Source: Nemertoderma westbladi (taxonomy: Eukaryota > Xenacoelomorpha > Nemertodermatida > Nemertodermatidae). From it: a stretch of DNA of 64,000 nucleotides. The position numbers and the translations under genes were made by a program. The stretch spans positions 55,503 through 119,502 of the forward strand of contig JAUCBJ010009154.1 of assembly GCA_032718475.1 (NCBI GenBank). The letters run 5' to 3'. Shown here piece after piece: positions 49,101 through 63,900 of the stretch (positions within the stretch are counted from its first letter, which is position 1; each line of letters opens with the position of its first letter). The notes below the pieces were generated by a model, which made no database searches, was not told the origin of the DNA, and saw nothing but the letters and a program-made list of their open reading frames with translations.

Positions 49101-51340
49101 AATGAGTCCGCCATATTAACTTATCCTTTCGTTCTCTATAAATGAGTCCGCCATATTAACTTATCCTTTCGTTCTCTATAAATGAGTCCGCCATATTAAC
49201 TTATCCTTTCGATCTTCCTCCTTTCCTTCTCTATAAATGAGTCCGCCATATTAACTTATCCTTTCGATCTTCCTCCTTTCGTTCTCTATAAATGAGTCCG
49301 CCATATTAACTTATCCTTTCGATCTTCCTCCTTTCGTTCTCTATAAATGAGTCCGCCATATTAACTTATCCTTTCGATCTTCCTCCTTTCCTTCTCTATA
49401 AATGAGTCCGCCATATTAACTTATCCTTTCGTTCTCTATAAATGAGTCCGCCATATTAACTTATCCTTTCGATCTTCCTCCTTTCGTTCTCTATAAATGA
49501 GTCCGCCATATTAACTTATCCTTTCTTTGCTATAAATGAGTCCGCCATATTAACTTATCCTTTCTTTGCTATAAATGAGTCCGCCATATTAACTTATCCT
49601 TTCGTTCTCTATAAATGAGTCCGCCATATTAACTTATCCTTTCTTTGCTATAAATGAGTCCGCCATATTAACTTATCCTTTCGATCTTCCTCCTTTCCTT
49701 CTCTATAAATGAGTCCGCCATATTAACTTATCCTTTCTTTGCTATAAATGAGTCCGCCATATTAACTTATCCTTTCTTTGCTATAAATGAGTCCGCCATA
49801 TTAACTTATCCTTTCTTTGCTATAAATGAGTCCGTCATATTAACTTATCCTTTCGATCTTCCTCCTTTCCTTCTCTATAAATGAGTCCGCCATATTAACT
49901 TATCCTTTCTTTGCTATAAATGAGTCCGCCATATTAACTTATCCTTTCGATCTTCCTCCTTTCCTTCTCTATAAATGAGTCCGCCATATTAACTTATCCT
50001 TTCTTTGCTATAAATGAGTCCGCCATATTAACTTATCCTTTCTTTGCTATAAATGAGTCCGCCATATTAACTTATCCTTTCGATCTTCCTCCTTTCGTTC
50101 TCTATAAATGAGTCCGCCATATTAACTTATCCTTTCGATCTTCCTCCTTTCGTTCTCTATAAATGAGTCCGCCATATTAACTTATCCTTTCGATCTTCCT
50201 CCTTTCGTTCTCTATAAATGAGTCCGCCATATTAACTTATCCTTTCTTTGCTATAAATGAGTCCGCCATATTAACTTATCCTTTCTTTGCTATAAATGAG
50301 TCCGCCATATTAACTTATCCTTTCTTTGCTATAAATGAGTCCGTCATATTAACTTATCCTTTCGATCTTCCTCCTTTCCTTCTCTATAAATGAGTCCGCC
50401 ATATTAACTTATCCTTTCTTTGCTATAAATGAGTCCGCCATATTAACTTATCCTTTCGATCTTCCTCCTTTCCTTCTCTATAAATGAGTCCGCCATATTA
50501 ACTTATCCTTTCTTTACTATAAATGAGTCCGCCATATTAACTTATCCTTTCTTTGCTATAAATGAGTCCGCCATATTAACTTATCCTTTCTTTGCTATAA
50601 ATGAGTCCGTCATATTAACTTATCCTTTCGATCTTCCTCCTTTCCTTCTCTATAAATGAGTCCGCCATATTAACTTATCCTTTCTTTGCTATAAATGAGT
50701 CCGCCATATTAACTTATCCTTTCGATCTTCCTCCTTTCCTTCTCTATAAATGAGTCCGCCATATTAACTTATCCTTTCTTTGCTATAAATGAGTCCGCCA
50801 TATTAACTTATCCTTTCTTTGCTATAAATGAGTCCGCCATATTAACTTATCCTTTCGATCTTCCTCCTTTCGTTCTCTATAAATGAGTCCGCCATATTAA
50901 CTTATCCTTTCGATCTTCCTCCTTTCGTTCTCTATAAATGAGTCCGCCATATTAACTTATCCTTTCGATCTTCCTCCTTTCGTTCTCTATAAATGAGTCC
51001 GCCATATTAACTTATCCTTTCGATCTTCCTCCTTTCGTTCTCTATAAATGAGTCCGCCATATTAACTTATACTTTCGATCTTCCTCCTTTCCTTCTCTAT
51101 AAATGAGTCCGCCATATTAACTTATCCTTTCGATCTTCCTCCTTTCGTTCTCTATAAATGAGTCCGCCATATTAACTTATCCTTTCGATCTTCCTCCTTT
51201 CGTTCTCTATAAATGAGTCCGCCATATTAACTTATCCTTTCGATCTTCCTCCTTTCGTTCTCTATAAATGAGTCCGCCATATTAACTTATCCTTTCGATC
51301 TTCCTCCTTTCGTTCTCTATAAATGAGTCCGCCATATTAA

Positions 51341-52469
51341 CTTCCTCCTTTCGTTCTATAAATGAGTCCGCCATATTAACTTATCCTTTCTTTGCTATAA
51401 ATGAGTCCGCCATATTAACTTATCCTTTCGATCTTCCTCCTTTCGTTCTCTATAAATGAGTCCGCCATATTAACTTATCCTTTCGATCTTCCTCCTTTCG
51501 TTCTCTATAAATGAGTCCGCCATATTAACTTCCTCCTTTCGTTCTATAAATGAGTCCGCCATATTAACTTATCCTTTCTTTGCTATAAATGAGTCCGCCA
51601 TATTAACTTATCCTTTCGATCTTCCTCCTTTCCTTCTCTATAAATGAGTCCGCCATATTAACTTATCCTTTCTTTGCTATAAATGAGTCCGCCATATTAA
51701 CTTATCCTTTCTTTGCTATAAATGAGTCCGCCATATTAACTTATACTTTCGATCTTCCTCCTTTCGTTCTCTATAAATGAGTCCGCCATATTAACTTATC
51801 CTTTCGATCTTCCTCCTTTCGTTCTCTATAAATGAGTCCGCCATATTAACTTATCCTTTCTTTGCTATAAATGAGTCCGCCATATTAACTTATACTTTCG
51901 ATCTTCCTCCTTTCGTTCTCTATAAATGAGTCCGCCATATTAACTTATCCTTTCGATCTTCCTCCTTTCGTTCTCTATAAATGAGTCCGCCATATTAACT
52001 TATCCTTTCTTTGCTATAAATGAGTCCGCCATATTAACTTATCCTTTCGATCTTCCTCCTTTCGTTCTCTATAAATGAGTCCGCCATATTAACTTCCTCC
52101 TTTCGTTCTATAAATGAGTCCGCCATATTAACTTATCCTTTCTTTGCTATAAATGAGTCCGCCATATTAACTTATCCTTTCGATCTTCCTCCTTTCGTTC
52201 TCTATAAATGAGTCCGCCATATTAACTTATCCTTTCGATCTTCCTCCTTTCGTTCTCTATAAATGAGTCCGCCATATTAACTTCCTCCTTTCGTTCTATA
52301 AATGAGTCCGCCATATTAACTTATCCTTTCTTTGCTATAAATGAGTCCGCCATATTAACTTATCCTTTCGATCTTCCTCCTTTCCTTCTCTATAAATGAG
52401 TCCGCCATATTAACTTATCCTTTCTTTGCTATAAATGAGTCCGCCATATTAACTTATCCTTTCTTTGCT
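51341..52469 (+). repeat. 188-bp higher-order unit marked by CTTCCTCCTTTCGTTCTA
   Basis: The marker junction occurs at 51341, 51529, 52093 and 52281. The steps are 188, 564 and 188 bp, all multiples of 188, which equals 39+39+55+55. This is a clear local higher-order periodicity. Confidence 0.7.
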
Positions 52470-55400
52470 ATAAATGAGTCCGCCATATTAACTTATACTT
52501 TCGATCTTCCTCCTTTCGTTCTCTATAAATGAGTCCGCCATATTAACTTATCCTTTCGATCTTCCTCCTTTCGTTCTCTATAAATGAGTCCGCCATATTA
52601 ACTTATCCTTTCTTTGCTATAAATGAGTCCGCCATATTAACTTATACTTTCGATCTTCCTCCTTTCGTTCTCTATAAATGAGTCCGCCATATTAACTTAT
52701 CCTTTCGATCTTCCTCCTTTCGTTCTCTATAAATGAGTCCGCCATATTAACTTATCCTTTCTTTGCTATAAATGAGTCCGCCATATTAACTTATACTTTC
52801 GATCTTCCTCCTTTCGTTCTCTATAAATGAGTCCGCCATATTAACTTATCCTTTCGATCTTCCTCCTTTCGTTCTCTATAAATGAGTCCGCCATATTAAC
52901 TTATCCTTTCTTTGCTATAAATGAGTCCGCCATATTAACTTATCCTTTCGATCTTCCTCCTTTCGTTCTCTATAAATGAGTCCGCCATATTAACTTATCC
53001 TTTCTTTGCTATAAATGAGTCCGCCATATTAACTTATACTTTCGATCTTCCTCCTTTCGTTCTCTATAAATGAGTCCGCCATATTAACTTATCCTTTCGA
53101 TCTTCCTCCTTTCGTTCTCTATAAATGAGTCCGCCATATTAACTTATCCTTTCGATCTTCCTCCTTTCGTTCTCTATAAATGAGTCCGCCATATTAACTT
53201 ATACTTTCGATCTTCCTCCTTTCGTTCTCTATAAATGAGTCCGCCATATTAACTTATACTTTCGATCTTCCTCCTTTCGTTCTCTATAAATGAGTCCGCC
53301 ATATTAACTTATCCTTTCTTTGCTATAAATGAGTCCGCCATATTAACTTATACTTTCGATCTTCCTCCTTTCGTTCTCTATAAATGAGTCCGCCATATTA
53401 ACTTATCCTTTCTTTGCTATAAATGAGTCCGCCATATTAACTTATACTTTCGATCTTCCTCCTTTCGTTCTCTATAAATGAGTCCGCCATATTAACTTAT
53501 CCTTTCTTTGCTATAAATGAGTCCGCCATATTAACTTATCCTTTCGATCTTCCTCCTTTCGTTCTCTATAAATGAGTCCGCCATATTAACTTATCCTTTC
53601 TTTGCTATAAATGAGTCCGCCATATTAACTTATCCTTTCGATCTTCCTCCTTTCGTTCTCTATAAATGAGTCCGCCATATTAACTTATCCTTTCTTTGCT
53701 ATAAATGAGTCCGCCATATTAACTTATCCTTTCTTTGCTATAAATGAGTCCGCCATATTAACTTATCCTTTCGATCTTCCTCCTTTCGTTCTCTATAAAT
53801 GAGTCCGCCATATTAACTTATCCTTTCGATCTTCCTCCTTTCGTTCTCTATAAATGAGTCCGCCATATTAACTTATCCTTTCTTTGCTATAAATGAGTCC
53901 GCCATATTAACTTATCCTTTCGATCTTCCTCCTTTCGTTCTCTATAAATGAGTCCGCCATATTAACTTATCCTTTCTTTGCTATAAATGAGTCCGCCATA
54001 TTAACTTATACTTTCGATCTTCCTCCTTTCGTTCTCTATAAATGAGTCCGCCATATTAACTTATCCTTTCGATCTTCCTCCTTTCGTTCTCTATAAATGA
54101 GTCCGCCATATTAACTTATCCTTTCTTTGCTATAAATGAGTCCGCCATATTAACTTATACTTTCGATCTTCCTCCTTTCGTTCTCTATAAATGAGTCCGC
54201 CATATTAACTTATCCTTTCGATCTTCCTCCTTTCGTTCTCTATAAATGAGTCCGCCATATTAACTTATCCTTTCGATCTTCCTCCTTTCGTTCTCTATAA
54301 ATGAGTCCGCCATATTAACTTATCCTTTCGATCTTCCTCCTTTCGTTCTCTATAAATGAGTCCGCCATATTAACTTATCCTTTCGATCTTCCTCCTTTCC
54401 TTCTCTATAAATGAGTCCGCCATATTAACTTATCATTTCTTTGCTATAAATGAGTCCGCCATATTAACTTATCATTTCTTTGCTATAAATGAGTCCGCCA
54501 TATTAACTTATCCTTTCTTTGCTATAAATGAGTCCGCCATATTAACTTATCCTTTCCTTCTCTATAAATGAGTCCGCCATATTAACTTATCCTTTCGATC
54601 TTCCTCCTTTCCTTCTCTATAAATGAGTCCGCCATATTAACTTATCCTTTCGTTCTCTATAAATGAGTCCGCCATATTAACTTATCCTTTCTTTGCTATA
54701 AATGAGTCCGCCATATTAACTTATCCTTTCGTTCTCTATAAATGAGTCCGCCATATTAACTTATCCTTTCTTTGCTATAAATGAGTCCGCCATATTAACT
54801 TATCCTTTCGTTCTCTATAAATGAGTCCGCCATATTAACTTATCCTTTCTTTGATATAAATGAGTCCGCCATATTAACTTATCCTTTCGATCTTCCTCCT
54901 TTCGTTCTCTATAAATGAGTCCGCCATATTAACTTATCCTTTCGATCTTCCTCCTTTCGTTCTCTATAAATGAGTCCGCCATATTAACTTATCCTTTCTT
55001 TGCTATAAATGAGTCCGCCATATTAACTTATCCTTTCGATCTTCCTCCTTTCGTTCTCTATAAATGAGTCCGCCATATTAACTTATCCTTTCTTTACTAT
55101 AAATGAGTCCGCCATATTAACTTATCCTTTCGATCTTCCTCCTTTCGTTCTCTATAAATGAGTCCGCCATATTAACTTATCCTTTCGATCTTCCTCCTTT
55201 CGTTCTCTATAAATGAGTCCGCCATATTAACTTATCCTTTCGATCTTCCTCCTTTCGTTCTCTATAAATGAGTCCGCCATATTAACTTATCCTTTCGATC
55301 TTCCTCCTTTCCTTCTCTATAAATGAGTCCGCCATATTAACTTATCATTTCTTTGCTATAAGTGAGTCCGCCATATTAACTTATCATTTCTTTGCTATAA

Positions 55401-57530
55401 ATGAGTCCGCCATATTAACTTATCCTTTCTTTGCTATAAATGAGTCCGCCATATTAACTTATCCTTTCCTTCTCTATAAATGAGTCCGCCATATTAACTT
55501 ATCCTTTCCTTCTCTATAAATGAGTCCGCCATATTAACTTATCCTTTCTTTGCTATAAATGAGTCCGCCATATTAACTTATCCTTTCCTTCTCTATAAAT
55601 GAGTCCGCCATATTAACTTATCCTTTCCTTCTCTATAAATGAGTCCGCCATATTAACTTATCCTTTCGATCTTCCTCCTTTCCTTCTCTATAAATGAGTC
55701 CGCCATATTAACTTATCCTTTCGATCTTCCTCCTTTCGTTCTCTATAAATGAGTCCGCCATATTAACTTATCCTTTCGTTCTCTATAAATGAGTCCGCCA
55801 TATTAACTTATCCTTTCTTTGCTATAAATGAGTCCGCCATATTAACTTATCCTTTCGTTCTCTATAAATGAGTCCGCCATATTAACTTATCCTTTCTTTG
55901 CTATAAATGAGTCCGCCATATTAACTTATCCTTTCGTTCTCTATAAATGAGTCCGCCATATTAACTTATCCTTTCTTTGATATAAATGAGTCCGCCATAT
56001 TAACTTATCCTTTCGATCTTCCTCCTTTCGTTCTCTATAAATGAGTCCGCCATATTAACTTATCCTTTCGATCTTCCTCCTTTCGTTCTCTATAAATGAG
56101 TCCGCCATATTAACTTATCCTTTCGATCTTCCTCCTTTCGTTCTCTATAAATGAGTCCGCCATATTAACTTATCCTTTCTTTGCTATAAATGAGTCCGCC
56201 ATATTAACTTATCCTTTCGATCTTCCTCCTTTCGTTCTCTATAAATGAGTCCGCCATATTAACTTATCCTTTCTTTGCTATAAATGAGTCCGCCATATTA
56301 ACTTATCCTTTCGATCTTCCTCCTTTCGTTCTCTATAAATGAGTCCGCCATATTAACTTATACTTTCTTTGCTATAAATGAGTCCGCCATATTAACTTAT
56401 CCTTTCGATCTTCCTCCTTTCGTTCTCTATAAATGAGTCCGCCATATTAACTTATCCTTTCTTTGCTATAAATGAGTCCGCCATATTAACTTATCCTTTC
56501 GATCTTCCTCCTTTCGTTCTCTATAAATGAGTCCGCCATATTAACTTATACTTTCTTTGCTATAAATGAGTCCGCCATATTAACTTATCCTTTCGATCTT
56601 CCTCCTTTCGTTCTCTATAAATGAGTCTGCCATATTAACTTATCCTTTCTTTGCTATAAATGAGTCCGCCATATTAACTTATCCTTTCGATCTTCCTCCT
56701 TTCGTTCTCTATAAATGAGTCCGCCATATTAACTTATCCTTTCGATCTTCCTCCTTTCGTTCTCTATAAATGAGTCCGCCATATTAACTTATCCTTTCTT
56801 TGCTATAAATGAGTCCGCCATATTAACTTATCCTTTCGATCTTCCTCCTTTCGTTCTCTATAAATGAGTCCGCCATATTAACTTATCCTTTCTTTGCTAT
56901 AAATGAGTCCGCCATATTAACTTATCCTTTCGATCTTCCTCCTTTCGTTCTCTATAAATGAGTCCGCCATATTAACTTATCCTTTCTTTGCTATAAATGA
57001 GTCCGCCATATTAACTTATCCTTTCGATCTTCCTCCTTTCGTTCTCTATAAATGAGTCCGCCATATTAACTTATCCTTTCTTTGCTATAAATGAGTCCGC
57101 CATATTAACTTATCCTTTCGATCTTCCTCCTTTCGTTCTCTATAAATGAGTCCGCCATATTAACTTATCCTTTCTTTGCTATAAATGAGTCCGCCATATT
57201 AACTTATCCTTTCTTTGCTATAAATGAGTCCGCCATATTAACTTATCCTTTCGTTCTCTATAAATGAGTCCGCCATATTAACTTATCCTTTCTTTGCTAT
57301 AAATGAGTCCGCCATATTAACTTATACTTTCGATCTTCCTCCTTTCGTTCTCTATAAATGAGTCCGCCATATTAACTTATCCTTTCTTTGCTATAAATGA
57401 GTCCGCCATATTAACTTATCCTTTCTTTGCTATAAATGAGTCCGCCATATTAACTTATCCTTTCTTTGCTATAAATGAGTCCGCCATATTAACTTATCCT
57501 TTCGATCTTCCTCCTTTCGTTCTCTATAAA

Positions 57531-59101
57531 TGAGTCCGGCATATTAACTTATCCTTTCTTTGCTATAAATGAGTCCGCCATATTAACTTATACTTTCGAT
57601 CTTCCTCCTTTCGTTCTCTATAAATGAGTCCGCCATATTAACTTATCCTTTCGATCTTCCTCCTTTCCTTCTCTATAAATGAGTCCGCCATATTAACTTA
57701 TCCTTTCGTTCTCTATAAATGAGTCCGCCATATTAACTTATCCTTTCGATCTTCCTCCTTTCGTTCTCTATAAATGAGTCCGCCATATTAACTTATCCTT
57801 TCGATCTTCCTCCTTTCCTTCTCTATAAATGAGTCCGCCATATTAACTTATCCTTTCGTTCTCTATAAATGAGTCCGCCATATTAACTTATCCTTTCGAT
57901 CTTCCTCCTTTCGTTCTCTATAAATGAGTCCGCCATATTAACTTATCCTTTCGATCTTCCTCCTTTCGTTCTCTATAAATGAGTCCGCCATATTAACTTA
58001 TCCTTTCGATCTTCCTCCTTTCGTTCTCTATAAATGAGTCCGCCATATTAACTTATCCTTTCGATCTTCCTCCTTTCCTTCTCTATAAATGAGTCCGCCA
58101 TATTAACTTATCCTTTCGATCTTCCTCCTTTCGTTCTCTATAAATGAGTCCGCCATATTAACTTATCCTTTCTTTGCTATAAATGAGTCCGCCATATTAA
58201 CTTATCCTTTCGATCTTCCTCCTTTCGTTCTCTATAAATGAGTCCGCCATATTAACTTATCCTTTCGATCTTCCTCCTTTCGTTCTCTATAAATGAGTCC
58301 GCCATATTAACTTATCCTTTCGATCTTCCTCCTTTCCTTCTCTATAAATGAGTCCGCCATATTAACTTATCCTTTCTTTGCTATAAATGAGTCCGCCATA
58401 TTAACTTATCCTTTCTTTGCTATAAATGAGTCCGCCATATTAACTTATCCTTTCGATCTTCCTCCTTTCGTTCTCTATAAATGAGTCCGGCATATTAACT
58501 TATCCTTTCTTTGCTATAAATGAGTCCGCCATATTAACTTATACTTTCGATCTTCCTCCTTTCGTTCTCTATAAATGAGTCCGCCATATTAACTTATCCT
58601 TTCGATCTTCCTCCTTTCCTTCTCTATAAATGAGTCCGCCATATTAACTTATCCTTTCGTTCTCTATAAATGAGTCCGCCATATTAACTTATCCTTTCGA
58701 TCTTCCTCCTTTCGTTCTCTATAAATGAGTCCGCCATATTAACTTATCCTTTCGATCTTCCTCCTTTCCTTCTCTATAAATGAGTCCGCCATATTAACTT
58801 ATCCTTTCGTTCTCTATAAATGAGTCCGCCATATTAACTTATCCTTTCGATCTTCCTCCTTTCGTTCTCTATAAATGAGTCCGCCATATTAACTTATCCT
58901 TTCGATCTTCCTCCTTTCGTTCTCTATAAATGAGTCCGCCATATTAACTTATCCTTTCGATCTTCCTCCTTTCGTTCTCTATAAATGAGTCCGCCATATT
59001 AACTTATCCTTTCGATCTTCCTCCTTTCCTTCTCTATAAATGAGTCCGCCATATTAACTTATCCTTTCGATCTTCCTCCTTTCGTTCTCTATAAATGAGT
59101 C
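57531..59101 (+). repeat. 951-bp offset duplication marked by TGAGTCCGGC
   Basis: From TGAGTCCGGC at 57531 and at 58482, the monomer order is the same for about 600 bases, including a TATACTTTCGATC unit, CCTTCT units and 40-bp units. The two copies then diverge. Confidence 0.7.
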
Positions 59102-60030
59102 CGCCATATTAACTTATCCTTTCGATCTTCCTCCTTTCGTTCTCTATAAATGAGTCCGCCATATTAACTTATACTTTCGATCTTCCTCCTTTCGTTCTCT
59201 ATAAATGAGTCCGCCATATTAACTTATCCTTTCGATCTTCCTCCTTTCGTTCTCTATAAATGAGTCCGCCATATTAACTTATCCTTTCGATCTTCCTCCT
59301 TTCGTTCTCTATAAATGAGTCCGCCATATTAACTTATCCTTTCGATCTTCCTCCTTTCCTTCTCTATAAATGAGTCCGCCATATTAACTTATCCTTTCGA
59401 TCTTCCTCCTTTCCTTCTCTATAAATGAGTCCGCCATATTAACTTATCCTTTCGTTCTCTATAAATGAGTCCGCCATATTAACTTATCCTTTCGATCTTC
59501 CTCCTTTCCTTCTCTATAAATGAGTCCGCCATATTAACTTATCCTTTCGATCTTCCTCCTTTCGTTCTCTATAAATGAGTCCGCCATATTAACTTATCCT
59601 TTCTTTGCTATAAATGAGTCCGCCATATTAACTTATCCTTTCGATCTTCCTCCTTTCGTTCTCTATAAATGAGTCCGCCATATTAACTTATCCTTTCGAT
59701 CTTCCTCCTTTCGTTCTCTATAAATGAGTCCGCCATATTAACTTATCCTTTCCTTCTCTATAAATGAGTCCGCCGTATTAACTTATCCTTTCTTTGCTAT
59801 AAATGAGTCCGCCATATTAACTTATCCTTTCTTTGCTATAAATGAGTCCGCCATATTAACTTATCCTTTCGATCTTCCTCCTTTCCTTCTCTATAAATGA
59901 GTCCGCCATATTAACTTATCCTTTCTTTGCTATAAATGAGTCCGCCATATTAACTTATCCTTTCTTTGCTATAAATGAGTCCGCCATATTAACTTATCCT
60001 TTCGATCTTCCTCCTTTCGTTCTCTATAAA

Positions 60031-60930
60031 TGAGTCCGGCATATTAACTTATCCTTTCTTTGCTATAAATGAGTCCGCCATATTAACTTATACTTTCGAT
60101 CTTCCTCCTTTCGTTCTCTATAAATGAGTCCGGCATATTAACTTATCCTTTCTTTGCTATAAATGAGTCCGCCATATTAACTTATCCTTTCGATCTTCCT
60201 CCTTTCGTTCTCTATAAATGAGTCCGGCATATTAACTTATCCTTTCTTTGCTATAAATGAGTCCGCCATATTAACTTATCCTTTCGATCTTCCTCCTTTC
60301 GTTCTCTATAAATGAGTCCGCCATATTAACTTATCCTTTCTTTGCTATAAATGAGTCCGCCATATTAACTTATCCTTTCGATCTTCCTCCTTTCGTTCTC
60401 TATAAATGAGTCCGCCATATTAACTTATCCTTTCGATCTTCCTCCTTTCGTTCTCTATAAATGAGTCCGCCATATTAACTTATCCTTTCGATCTTCCTCC
60501 TTTCCTTCTCTATAAATGAGTCCGCCATATTAACTTATCCTTTCTTTGCTATAAATGAGTCCGCCATATTAACTTATCCTTTCTTTGCTATAAATGAGTC
60601 CGCCATATTAACTTATCCTTTCGATCTTCCTCCTTTCGTTCTCTATAAATGAGTCCGGCATATTAACTTATCCTTTCTTTGCTATAAATGAGTCCGCCAT
60701 ATTAACTTATACTTTCGATCTTCCTCCTTTCGTTCTCTATAAATGAGTCCGGCATATTAACTTATCCTTTCTTTGCTATAAATGAGTCCGCCATATTAAC
60801 TTATCCTTTCGATCTTCCTCCTTTCGTTCTCTATAAATGAGTCCGGCATATTAACTTATCCTTTCTTTGCTATAAATGAGTCCGCCATATTAACTTATCC
60901 TTTCGATCTTCCTCCTTTCGTTCTCTATAA
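60031..60930 (+). repeat. 619-bp offset duplication with GTCCGGC monomers
   Basis: A set of three GTCCGGC-bearing 55-bp units, each followed by a 39-bp unit, starts at 60031 and is repeated starting at 60650. The first of these 39-bp units is followed by TATACTTTCGATC in both copies. This points to a recent segmental duplication inside the array. Confidence 0.65.
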
Positions 60931-63900
60931 ATGAGTCCGCCATATTAACTTATCCTTTCGATCTTCCTCCTTTCCTTCTCTATAAATGAGTCCGCCATAT
61001 TAACTTATCCTTTCGTTCTCTATAAATGAGTCCGCCATATTAACTTATCCTTTCGATCTTCCTCCTTTCGTTCTCTATAAATGAGTCCGCCATATTAACT
61101 TATCCTTTCGATCTTCCTCCTTTCGTTCTCTATAAATGAGTCCGGCATATTAACTTATCCTTTCGATCTTCCTCCTTTCGTTCTCTATAAATGAGTCCGC
61201 CATATTAACTTATCCTTTCGATCTTCCTCCTTTCGTTCTCTATAAATGAGTCCGCCATATTAACTTATCCTTTCGATCTTCCTCCTTTCGTTCTCTATAA
61301 ATGAGTCCGCCATATTAACTTATCCTTTCTTTGCTATAAATGAGTCCGCCATATTAACTTATCCTTTCTTTGCTATAAATGAGTCCGCCATATTAACTTA
61401 TCCTTTCGATCTTCCTCCTTTCGTTCTCTATAAATGAGTCCGGCATATTAACTTATCCTTTCTTTGCTATAAATGAGTCCGCCATATTAACTTATCCTTT
61501 CGATCTTCCTCCTTTCGTTCTCTATAAATGAGTCCGCCATATTAACTTATCCTTTCGATCTTCCTCCTTTCCTTCTCTATAAATGAGTCCGCCATATTAA
61601 CTTATCCTTTCGTTCTCTATAAATGAGTCCGCCATATTAACTTATCCTTTCGATCTTCCTCCTTTCGTTCTCTATAAATGAGTCCGCCATATTAACTTAT
61701 CCTTTCGATCTTCCTCCTTTCGTTCTCTATAAATGAGTCCGCCATATTAACTTATCCTTTCGATCTTCCTCCTTTCGTTCTCTATAAATGAGTCCGCCAT
61801 ATTAACTTATACTTTCGATCTTCCTCCTTTCGTTCTCTATAAATGAGTCCGCCATATTAACTTATCCTTTCGATCTTCCTCCTTTCGTTCTCTATAAATG
61901 AGTCCGCCATATTAACTTATCCTTTCGATCTTCCTCCTTTCGTTCTCTATAAATGAGTCCGCCATATTAACTTATCCTTTCGATCTTCCTCCTTTCGTTC
62001 TCTATAAATGAGTCCGCCATATTAATTTATCCTTTCGATCTTCCTCCTTTCGTTCTCTATAAATGAGTCCGCCATATTAACTTATACTTTCGATCTTCCT
62101 CCTTTCGTTCTCTATAAATGAGTCCGGCATATTAACTTATCCTTTCGATCTTCCTCCTTTCGTTCTCTATAAATGAGTCCGCCATATTAACTTATCCTTT
62201 CGATCTTCCTCCTTTCGTTCTCTATAAATGAGTCCGCCATATTAACTTATCCTTTCTTTGCTATAAATGAGTCCGCCATATTAACTTATCCTTTCGATCT
62301 TCCTCCTTTCGTTCTCTATAAATGAGTCCGCCATATTAACTTATCCTTTCGATCTTCCTCCTTTCGTTCTCTATAAATGAGTCCGCCATATTAACTTATC
62401 CTTTCTTTGCTATAAATGAGTCCGCCATATTAACTTATCCTTTCGATCTTCCTCCTTTCGTTCTCTATAAATGAGTCCGCCATATTAACTTATCCTTTCG
62501 ATCTTCCTCCTTTCGTTCTCTATAAATGAGTCCGCCATATTAACTTATCCTTTCGTTCTCTATAAATGAGTCCGCCATATTAACTTATCCTTTCGATCTT
62601 CCTCCTTTCGTTCTCTATAAATGAGTCCGCCATATTAACTTATCCTTTCGATCTTCCTCCTTTCGTTCTCTATAAATGAGTCCGGCATATTAACTTATCC
62701 TTTCGATCTTCCTCCTTTCGTTCTCTATAAATGAGTCCGCCATATTAACTTATCCTTTCGATCTTCCTCCTTTCGTTCTCTATAAATGAGTCCGCCATAT
62801 TAACTTATCCTTTCTTTGCTATAAATGAGTCCGCCATATTAACTTATCCTTTCGATCTTCCTCCTTTCGTTCTCTATAAATGAGTCCGCCATATTAACTT
62901 ATCCTTTCGATCTTCCTCCTTTCGTTCTCTATAAATGAGTCCGCCATATTAACTTATCCTTTCTTTGCTATAAATGAGTCCGCCATATTAACTTATCCTT
63001 TCTTTGCTATAAATGAGTCCGCCATATTAACTTATCCTTTCTTTGCTATAAATGAGTCCGCCATATTAACTTATCCTTTCGATCTTCCTCCTTTCGTTCT
63101 CTATAAATGAGTCCGCCATATTAACTTATCCTTTCGATCTTCCTCCTTTCGTTCTCTATAAATGAGTCCGCCATATTAACTTATCCTTTCGATCTTCCTC
63201 CTTTCGTTCTCTATAAATGAGTCCGCCATATTAACTTATCCTTTCGATCTTCCTCCTTTCGTTCTCTATAAATGAGTCCGCCATATTAACTTATCCTTTC
63301 GATCTTCCTCCTTTCGTTCTCTATAAATGAGTCCGCCATATTAACTTATCCTTTCGATCTTCCTCCTTTCGTTCTCTATAAATGAGTCCGCCATATTAAC
63401 TTATCCTTTCGATCTTCCTCCTTTCGTTCTCTATAAATGAGTCCGCCATATTAACTTATCCTTTCGATCTTCCTCCTTTCGTTCTCTATAAATGAGTCCG
63501 CCATATTAACTTATCCTTTCGATCTTCCTCCTTTCGTTCTCTATAAATGAGTCCGCCATATTAACTTATCCTTTCGATCTTCCTCCTTTCGTTCTCTATA
63601 AATGAGTCCGCCATATTAACTTATCCTTTCGATCTTCCTCCTTTCGTTCTCTATAAATGAGTCCGCCATATTAACTTATCCTTTCTTTGCTATAAATGAG
63701 TCCGCCATATTAACTTATACTTTCGATCTTCCTCCTTTCGTTCTCTATAAATGAGTCCGCCATATTAACTTATCCTTTCGATCTTCCTCCTTTCGTTCTC
63801 TATAAATGAGTCCGCCATATTAACTTATCCTTTCGATCTTCCTCCTTTCGTTCTCTATAAATGAGTCCGCCATATTAACTTATCCTTTCGATCTTCCTCC

